A stretch of 19,772 bases of DNA from Clostridia bacterium. GTDB taxonomy: Bacteria; Bacillota_A; Clostridia; Oscillospirales; CAG-272. Position numbers and translations under genes: made by a program. Of the stretch, positions 14,741 to 19,772 are shown piece by piece. The stretch covers positions 1-19,772 of the forward strand of contig JAFVXC010000011.1 of the NCBI GenBank assembly GCA_017501345.1, read 5' to 3'. The stretch's first letter is position 1. Every line of letters starts with the position of its first letter. The notes under the pieces are model-generated. The model made no database searches. It was given only the letters and a program-made list of their open reading frames with translations, and was not told where the DNA came from.

Positions 14741-15790
14741 TCACACCTGCCACCCGGCACGGTTGATCAGCCCAAGAAGCGTGGACTCACACCGAGCGCG
14801 CATCTTCTGCCCGCTTCCGGGGTTCTCCTTCTCCATCGCCTCAATCTCCGCGTTGATATCGTTCAGCGCGCGGCTGAAGCCCTCGAGGGCGTACGAGATG
14901 CGGGACGCGTGCGGATCGGACTTCGCGAGCAGCTGACGGATCTTCTTCGCCGTCTCCTCCTGCGCCTCCGCCATCACCTTCTTGTGATGCTCCTCCCTCT
15001 CTGCGAGGTCAGCAGACAACTTCTCAATATCGTTCTTGTGCTTCTCCTCGACCTCTGCGATCGCCTCTGCGCGGATCTTCTCGATCTGCTCGGCAGTCGG
15101 CGCGTAGACGGTCTCGGTTTCGGTCACGACCTCCTTTTCTTTCGGAGCGTTGCGGAGCTTCTCGAGCTCCTTTTCGAGCTCATCGGCACGCCCTGCGCGC
15201 TCCTCTGCATCGCGCACCCGTTCCTCGGTTTCCTTTATATCCGATTTCGCCTCATAAAGCTCTGTAATAAGCTCCTCGTAGCTTTCTTTACTTTCGAGGA
15301 TCTCCTCGTCCTTCCGGGCGATCACCTCGTCCTTCTTATCGAGCTCTTCCTTCTGCGCCTTGATGAGATCCCGCATCTCCCGGATCGACATATCGCCGCT
15401 TTCAAGCTCCTCGCGGTGCGCCTCGACGAAATCCTCGCGTTCCCCTCTCGGGAGAGCGAACAGCTCAACGAGCTGGGACTGCGACAGACCTCCAAAGGTC
15501 TCGGCGTCGCTCTTGCCCGTCAGCATATTGATCTGCTCCCCGCCAAACTCGCGGTAGATCCGCATCAGGTTCCCGGCGGTGGATTCCGAATACTCGAAAT
15601 TGTTTTCGAGCCACGCGCCCCATTCACCGTGCGGAAGGAGTGCCTTCGCCTCCTCAAGCCGCTTGCCGATCTCAAAGCAGGATTGCTTCGCATAGGTAAA
15701 CGCCGCACAAAGAATCCCCGACGTCTGGGATTTGATCGCATTGATCTCTGCGGCGATCACCGCAGGGCTTCTTACAAGATTGTTGCTCAT
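14741..15790 (-). CDS. DUF3102 protein with long coiled coil
   Basis: A 349-residue protein with AGAGAGG seven bases before the ATG. Residues about 10-75 match the DUF3102 pattern: AAEINAIKSQTSGIL, a helix, then EIGKRLEEAKALLPHGEWGAWL, YSESTAGNLMRIYREFG. The following segment (LSQSQLVELFALPRGERE) resembles the ParB-like or KorB-like helical region often fused to it. Residues about 130-290 form a long, strongly charged coiled coil. A conserved C-terminal helix ends in LGLINRAGWQV. DUF3102 proteins occur widely in Bacillota phages and conjugative elements, usually near replication or DNA-processing genes. A DNA-binding role is likely but not shown. It lies between the PcfJ-like and nuclease genes in one operon. 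Confidence 0.86.
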   Translation of the reverse strand: MSNNLVRSPAVIAAEINAIKSQTSGILCAAFTYAKQSCFEIGKRLEEAKALLPHGEWGAWLENNFEYSESTAGNLMRIYREFGGEQINMLTGKSDAETFGGLSQSQLVELFALPRGEREDFVEAHREELESGDMSIREMRDLIKAQKEELDKKDEVIARKDEEILESKESYEELITELYEAKSDIKETEERVRDAEERAGRADELEKELEKLRNAPKEKEVVTETETVYAPTAEQIEKIRAEAIAEVEEKHKNDIEKLSADLAEREEHHKKVMAEAQEETAKKIRQLLAKSDPHASRISYALEGFSRALNDINAEIEAMEKENPGSGQKMRARCESTLLGLINRAGWQV

Positions 15791-15811
15791 TTTATGTACC
15801 TCTCTTTCTGT

Positions 15812-17962
15812 TTACGAGATTGCCACTATGGGATCTTCGTTGTACTCTTTGAAATCCGCCTCAAGGACCTCGACAAGGAGACGGCCTGCAAGCCGACCGT
15901 TACGGATCACGTTGCCGCCCTTCCGCAGCTCCTCGAATTCCTTCAGCCGCTTCTCCCGGCTGACCTCGGCGGCGTCTATCTCCTTCTTGCCGCCCTCAAC
16001 TTTGCAGAGGCGCTTTTGAACCTCGCTCTGCCACTTGCGGAGTGCCTCCTTCGCTTCTGCACGGTCCTTTCCTTCCTCGTCACCGATCGTACGGAGCTGA
16101 CGCACCTTACCGCCGGGTTCAATCTCCATCGTATACCACGGTGTATCGGGACGGTTCTTTTTCCTGAGAAACATGATGTACGACTCGCTTTCTGCAATAC
16201 GGTCAAAGTATCGGTCGGTCGAGCCGACGCAGTGCCGAAGGAGCCGTCCCTCTCTGATGATGTCGTATGCTCCCGAGGGAACGCGCACCATATAATCCTC
16301 GTCGCTCCATTCGTAGAACGGACGGATGCGGTCACACGTCGGTACAACGGCAGGATAAAGTCCCTCGATGCGATCCCTCTCAAGCTCGTCCTTCTTCTGT
16401 GAAAGGAGCATTGAAAGCTCGTCGTGCCGCCCCTTCAGGTCCTTCGGTCGATAGATCATTTCCTTCGACGTGTCAAGGTTCAGCTTTTCTGCCATATCCA
16501 TATAGTCACGCCATTCTCCGATCACGTGGTTCGCAGAGAGATAGTCCGATTTCTTCCCGTAGAGCCCGATCTGCTTCTCAACGTAATTCGCGGCCGACTC
16601 CGGGGACATCCCACAGTTCAATGCGAACGCAAGATCGGTCGGGCTGACGGCGTGCGCGCTGAACCACCGAAGTGTCTTGTCGGAGATCTTATCGCCGCAC
16701 ATCTGTGCCGACTGAAGCCAATGCAGCACACAGAGATCTCCGTCGAGCTGCCGAAGCCGCGCCACGCCCTGACCGTCGAGAAGGAGCACGTCCTTCGCGC
16801 TGCTGCCGCTCTGCTTGATCCCGCGCACGTACGCCCATCGGAGGATCGAGATCTCGTCGACGAGCCCCTTGAACCCGCCCTTAATGAGATACTCGGTCAC
16901 GGGTCTGCGGTCGATCATCAGGTTATTGTAGCCGATGTACCACCCTCTCGCGGCGGCTGTTTCAAGCCCGAGCCCGTCGTAAACGGTATTCGAAAGCGCT
17001 TCCTTTACGGTGTGCGGGTAGGTGTATTCGCGTTTGGTACGGAAATTTCCGAGATTGCGGTCGTGCCAGCTCGTACCGAACCACCCCCGGCAGTGGTAGA
17101 ACCACTTCGACGCAGACTCTGCGGGGTGCAGGATATCCTTCGCCTTCGGAAGCACGATCACCATCGCGTCGTCGGGATAGATCTTCATCCCTCTCTCCGT
17201 CCACTCTGCCCATACGTAGAGATGCCGCGCGACCGCGCACCTTCCGAACGGGGTATCGTCCTCCATACTCTGAAGCAGCTGTACCTGTTCCCTCTTCTCG
17301 ATGCAGGTTTTTCGCTTCGTTACCTTGACCTTTTGGTTTGTACGCTTACATACCGTCTCCTGCCGATCCTTCAATCCCTTGATGCGGTGTTTTTGGCCGC
17401 ACGCGGTGCAGCTGTATTCGTCGCACTTCGCCTTCCCGAAGAAATAGTGCTCTCCCTTGAATACGACCTTCTTGCACCACTCCTCAAAATCCTCGGGGTA
17501 CTCGGGTAGGAGTGCTATAAAGTCGTGGATCTTCTTCGATTTGTTTCTCTCATACGTCTGTCGGCGGTCCTCGTTGTAGTGATCATCGATTCTCTGGAGA
17601 CGCTCGGTGACCTGATTGACCGAATAACAGGACGTTGTGAGCTCCTCGAGGTAGGGCTCTGCGACCCGTCTGCTTGCAGGGTTCGCGTAGCTCTGCGACG
17701 TACCGTAGAGGTCGCACCCGTAGATCCATCCTCCACCGAGAAGATATCGGATGCCCTCAGTTCCCCACGTGTCGCACTTTTCTCTCTTTGTGGCCCGTCT
17801 GCCGTTCTTATGCAGCACGTAAATACCACACCGCTCCCCGTCTCTGTATACGCCGAGGATCAGCCGATCGTCGTTTTCGATCGCGCGGTAGACGATGCCC
17901 TGCTTCTTCGGGATCTTCTCGCCCCGGTACCACTCCGCGATCTCCTTTCTCGTCATTCTCAT
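15812..17962 (-). CDS. PcfJ-like protein
   Basis: A 716-residue protein whose ATG at 17962 overlaps no gene but lies one base after the previous stop, with GGGAGG ten bases upstream. A zinc-ribbon-like CTACG (Cys185, Cys188) with another Cys near 205 lies in the N-terminal half. The C-terminal third carries the PcfJ signature: RLLRHCVGSTDRYF from about 573, SYIMFLRKK, then DTPWYTMEIEPGGKVRQ near 606-622. PcfJ was named in the Enterococcus conjugative plasmid pCF10, and homologues are common in Bacillota and Bacteroidota phages and prophages. The biochemical role is unknown. A PcfK-like gene lies two genes upstream in the same operon, which supports the call. Confidence 0.87.
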   Translation of the reverse strand: MRMTRKEIAEWYRGEKIPKKQGIVYRAIENDDRLILGVYRDGERCGIYVLHKNGRRATKREKCDTWGTEGIRYLLGGGWIYGCDLYGTSQSYANPASRRVAEPYLEELTTSCYSVNQVTERLQRIDDHYNEDRRQTYERNKSKKIHDFIALLPEYPEDFEEWCKKVVFKGEHYFFGKAKCDEYSCTACGQKHRIKGLKDRQETVCKRTNQKVKVTKRKTCIEKREQVQLLQSMEDDTPFGRCAVARHLYVWAEWTERGMKIYPDDAMVIVLPKAKDILHPAESASKWFYHCRGWFGTSWHDRNLGNFRTKREYTYPHTVKEALSNTVYDGLGLETAAARGWYIGYNNLMIDRRPVTEYLIKGGFKGLVDEISILRWAYVRGIKQSGSSAKDVLLLDGQGVARLRQLDGDLCVLHWLQSAQMCGDKISDKTLRWFSAHAVSPTDLAFALNCGMSPESAANYVEKQIGLYGKKSDYLSANHVIGEWRDYMDMAEKLNLDTSKEMIYRPKDLKGRHDELSMLLSQKKDELERDRIEGLYPAVVPTCDRIRPFYEWSDEDYMVRVPSGAYDIIREGRLLRHCVGSTDRYFDRIAESESYIMFLRKKNRPDTPWYTMEIEPGGKVRQLRTIGDEEGKDRAEAKEALRKWQSEVQKRLCKVEGGKKEIDAAEVSREKRLKEFEELRKGGNVIRNGRLAGRLLVEVLEADFKEYNEDPIVAIS

Positions 17963-17963
17963 A

Positions 17964-18515
17964 TCACGTCACCTCCCGTGCTTTCCCGCGCGTGTCATAC
18001 CATACGTCGGGAAGCAGCTCCTCACCGTCAATGCGATACAGTCCGACCTCAAGGACCGCCCCGTCCTCTCCCTCTCTCGCGAGAGCAAGATAATCACCAA
18101 CCCTTCCGCCGCGCGCAACAGGATCCTTCCCGCGCACTACGATGAAATCGTTATAGGACACCTCTCCGCGCTCTGCGGAAACGTGATCGCTCCACGGTCG
18201 CTTCGGATGCTCTGCCATATACTGAAGCGCATGGGCAAGAAATTCCTCTTTTCCGAGACGTCTGAGGATCTCGAGGCGCGTGCAGGAGATCTTCGAATCC
18301 GATCCGTCCTCGTGCACGTCTCCGTCCGCATAGCAGAGCCAACACTCGCTTTCATTAAAGTTGCTGTAATATGAAAGGCAGTCAAGCGGGTTCTCCGCTG
18401 CGTGAAAGCCCTCTCTCACACAGGTCGCATGCTCGCATTCGTTCACACCGACCTTGAATTGATAATCACGGCAAACGAGACCGGGACAGAACATCTTGTA
18501 TACGTACATTCCCAC
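17964..18515 (-). CDS. DUF7666-type phage protein
   Basis: A 183-residue protein. The N-terminal half carries the conserved pattern I associate with DUF7666: MYVYKMFCPGLVCRDYQF, a CEHATCVREGFHAAENPLD segment with paired cysteines and His, and LSYYSNFNESECWLCYADG. The second half has a strand-rich stretch ending VGLYRIDGEELLPDVWY. The family is frequent in phages of Bacillota but its function is unknown. The start is GTG at 18515, two bases after the stop of the PcfK-like gene; an ATG two codons later is also possible. The gene separates the PcfK-like and PcfJ-like genes, so the three probably act in, or are at least expressed in, the same unit. Confidence 0.8.
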   Translation of the reverse strand: MGMYVYKMFCPGLVCRDYQFKVGVNECEHATCVREGFHAAENPLDCLSYYSNFNESECWLCYADGDVHEDGSDSKISCTRLEILRRLGKEEFLAHALQYMAEHPKRPWSDHVSAERGEVSYNDFIVVRGKDPVARGGRVGDYLALAREGEDGAVLEVGLYRIDGEELLPDVWYDTRGKAREVT

Positions 18516-18517
18516 GG

Positions 18518-18967
18518 TCAGTCACCGTCCTCTCGCGTGTCCAGAAGATCTAAGATGATCGCCTGTCCCTCTGTGTCCTGCTTCGGCTCCGCACCGAGAT
18601 CGAGAAGATCGTCGTCATACTCGTTCGGAAGCAGAATGCGGAAGGATACCGTTACCTCAGCCGCAGTCAGATAAAAGCGCACCGCCCTGACGTATGCCTC
18701 GACGTCAGAGATCGACGGATTCGACCGCGTCACGTCCTTCACGATCTCCGCGACGTTGTCTATAAGCTCCTTCTCGCATCGCAGGACCGCCTGTGCGAAT
18801 TCCTCATCCTGATAACAAAACTTCGTGAGCATCTTGCATACAGGGCCCACGATCGCCCGCTTGATCTCCTGCGTCGGTGTCGTTCCCTTGAAAACTTTTT
18901 CGGCCCTCTCAAGCTCCTTTGAGAGCTTGTCCGCCGCACGGTCGGATATGTTTATTTCTTTTGCCAT
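18518..18967 (-). CDS. PcfK-like protein
   Basis: About 149 residues. I choose the ATG at 18967 because AAAGAGAGG sits nine bases before it, the same context as in front of the DUF3102 gene; the frame also opens at 18991, immediately after the upstream stop. The sequence is helical: an N-terminal charged helix, IVGPVCKMLTKFCYQDEEFAQ in the middle, and ISDVEAYVRAVRFYL near residue 100, which corresponds to the EVY-x-AVHYY-type motif of PcfK. The C-terminus is acidic and contains AIILDLLD. PcfK family proteins usually travel with PcfJ, and a PcfJ-like gene is present downstream. Sequence match is moderate, so the call leans on that pairing. Confidence 0.6.
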   Translation of the reverse strand: MAKEINISDRAADKLSKELERAEKVFKGTTPTQEIKRAIVGPVCKMLTKFCYQDEEFAQAVLRCEKELIDNVAEIVKDVTRSNPSISDVEAYVRAVRFYLTAAEVTVSFRILLPNEYDDDLLDLGAEPKQDTEGQAIILDLLDTREDGD

Positions 18968-18991
18968 TGTCTTGTACCTCTCTTTTGTCAT

Positions 18992-19654
18992 TCAGACTGC
19001 ACAGTCTGTAAGCGCAAACCTCTCGACCACCCCGAGTGCGATGCGGTTCGCCCTCTCAAGAGCTCTCGTAAGACGGGAAATCTCGCCCTCCGCACGTTCA
19101 AGCTCCTTCTCGTACCGCGCAAGGATCGCATCCGCACCGGCATGCTCGAGCTTTCGATACTCATCAAACTGCCGTTCGGTCTCCGCGAGGGCGGCCCTTG
19201 TATCCTGAAGCTCGCGATCGAGATCACTCGCACGGTTGTGCAGCTCGATCCCTTTATCAAGAAGTCCATCATTCTCCTTTTCGAGCTCCTTATTGCTTGC
19301 TTCAAGCTCTGCGATCCGAGTCGTTAGCTTCTCGATCTCCTCCCTCTGCTGCGTGATCGTGTTCGCCATCTCCTGTTCGAGTGGGTTCAGCTCGCCCTTT
19401 TCCTCCGCAGGATCCGCCTCACTTGTAGGGACAGGCTTCCCCGACGGTCCGTTTTCTGCAGTACCCGTAGAACCGACTTTGTTCGGGAGCTTCCCTTGAT
19501 CTCTCAGCTGCCACAGCTTCCCCGACACAGCTCCTTCCGTCCGCCCGAGCCGTTGCGCGATCTCTGCGGCAGTCACGCCGTTTTCACGCATCTTGATCAG
19601 GTCCTTGACCTCTTCCTCCGTCCACGAAGACGGCCGTCCTTGCTTATTCGTCAT
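18992..19654 (-). CDS. Helix-turn-helix (SANT/Myb- or GcrA-like) protein with coiled coil
   Basis: About 220 residues from the ATG at 19654, which has GGAGG eight bases upstream. Residues 9-56 form a compact DNA-binding domain (SSWTEEEVKDLIKMRENG, TAAEIAQRLGRTEGAVSGKL) of the SANT/Myb- or GcrA-like kind, where one helix reads LGRTEGAVSGKL. A Pro/Ser/Gly linker (about 57-90) leads to a long coiled coil at about 95-205. The design suggests a dimeric or multimeric DNA-binding protein, perhaps a regulator of the operon it heads in this window. The reading frame stays open to the right edge through an A9 run, so a longer form with a cysteine motif is possible; see the separate entry. Confidence 0.8.
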   Translation of the reverse strand: MTNKQGRPSSWTEEEVKDLIKMRENGVTAAEIAQRLGRTEGAVSGKLWQLRDQGKLPNKVGSTGTAENGPSGKPVPTSEADPAEEKGELNPLEQEMANTITQQREEIEKLTTRIAELEASNKELEKENDGLLDKGIELHNRASDLDRELQDTRAALAETERQFDEYRKLEHAGADAILARYEKELERAEGEISRLTRALERANRIALGVVERFALTDCAV

Positions 19655-19772
19655 CTTGATTTCCTCCGTTGCTTCTTTTTTTTTACTTTTTTCGAGTATC
19701 ACGAACCGCTCGTACGCAACGTCGCTTTCCGTGAGATAGGTGTAGCACGCCGGGCAGACCGAGACCACATAC
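19655..19772 (-). other. Open frame with CPAC motif at the right edge: N-terminal extension or end of an upstream gene
   Basis: In frame with the HTH gene, the DNA to the window edge encodes VVSVCPACYTYL and a lysine-rich stretch, crossing GAAAAAAGT and a run of nine A. A CxxC pair at this spot looks more like the tail of a small zinc-ribbon protein than an N-terminus of an HTH protein. In the frame one base over, a TGA overlaps the HTH start as ATGA, the usual coupled-gene arrangement. So an indel in the A9 run, ribosome slippage, or a true fusion are all possible. Confidence 0.45.

Noticed and set aside
14909..16402. Plus-strand frame of 497 codons, leucine- and arginine-rich
   Set aside because: It is antisense to the DUF3102 coiled coil and PcfJ-like genes; leucine richness is the mirror of GAG/AAG-rich coiled-coil codons.
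1..19772. CRISPR array, tRNA genes, insertion sequence or attachment site
   Set aside because: I saw no spaced direct repeats, cloverleaf tRNA, transposase motifs or duplicated core sites in the window.

Overview
All recognisable genes in this window lie on the minus strand, so transcription runs from right to left. They form the packaging, head and tail block of a short-tailed (podovirus-like) bacteriophage or prophage, together with the end of its early or accessory region. The likely host is a Bacillota bacterium, probably a gut Clostridium-like lineage. The reasons are strong GGAGG-type ribosome binding sites, a phage copy of the ribosomal-processing protease Prp, the L27-type cleavage tag on two virion proteins, and PcfJ/PcfK-like proteins. 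By eye the GC content is about 50 percent. There is no integrase, lysis gene or tRNA here, so lytic versus temperate cannot be decided.

Right part (about 13960 to 19772), early or accessory operon, in transcription order: a helix-turn-helix plus coiled-coil protein, a PcfK-like protein, a DUF7666-type protein, a large PcfJ-like protein, a DUF3102 protein with a long coiled coil, a VRR-NUC nuclease, a 53-residue membrane protein and a cysteine-rich 72-residue protein. These genes abut or overlap. An intrinsic terminator at 13929-13951 closes the operon, and a consensus -10 box near 13868-13873 may start the late operon.

Middle part (about 6888 to 13832), packaging and head: terminase small and large subunits, portal, Prp-type cysteine protease, scaffold, N4-gp56-type major capsid protein and a small acidic protein. 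Both the scaffold and the capsid protein begin with a near-identical LDLQLF(A/S) tag, the kind of site Prp cuts, and the protease gene sits directly upstream of them. I infer a self-contained head maturation system. The 150-base gap between terminase and portal folds on paper into a perfect three-way junction followed by a second hairpin. Hairpins also lie after the capsid gene and after the small acidic gene.

Left part (1 to 6816), neck, tail and ejected proteins: a probable head-tail adaptor, a tail nozzle or beta-propeller protein, a 59-residue coiled-coil protein, an ejection-type protein of 268 residues, and a giant polyvalent protein. The giant frame has at least 1,189 codons, runs off the left edge without a stop, and carries a MuF-C/PBECR-like domain near residues 990 to 1115. 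Long plus-strand open frames in this region are shadows of these genes.
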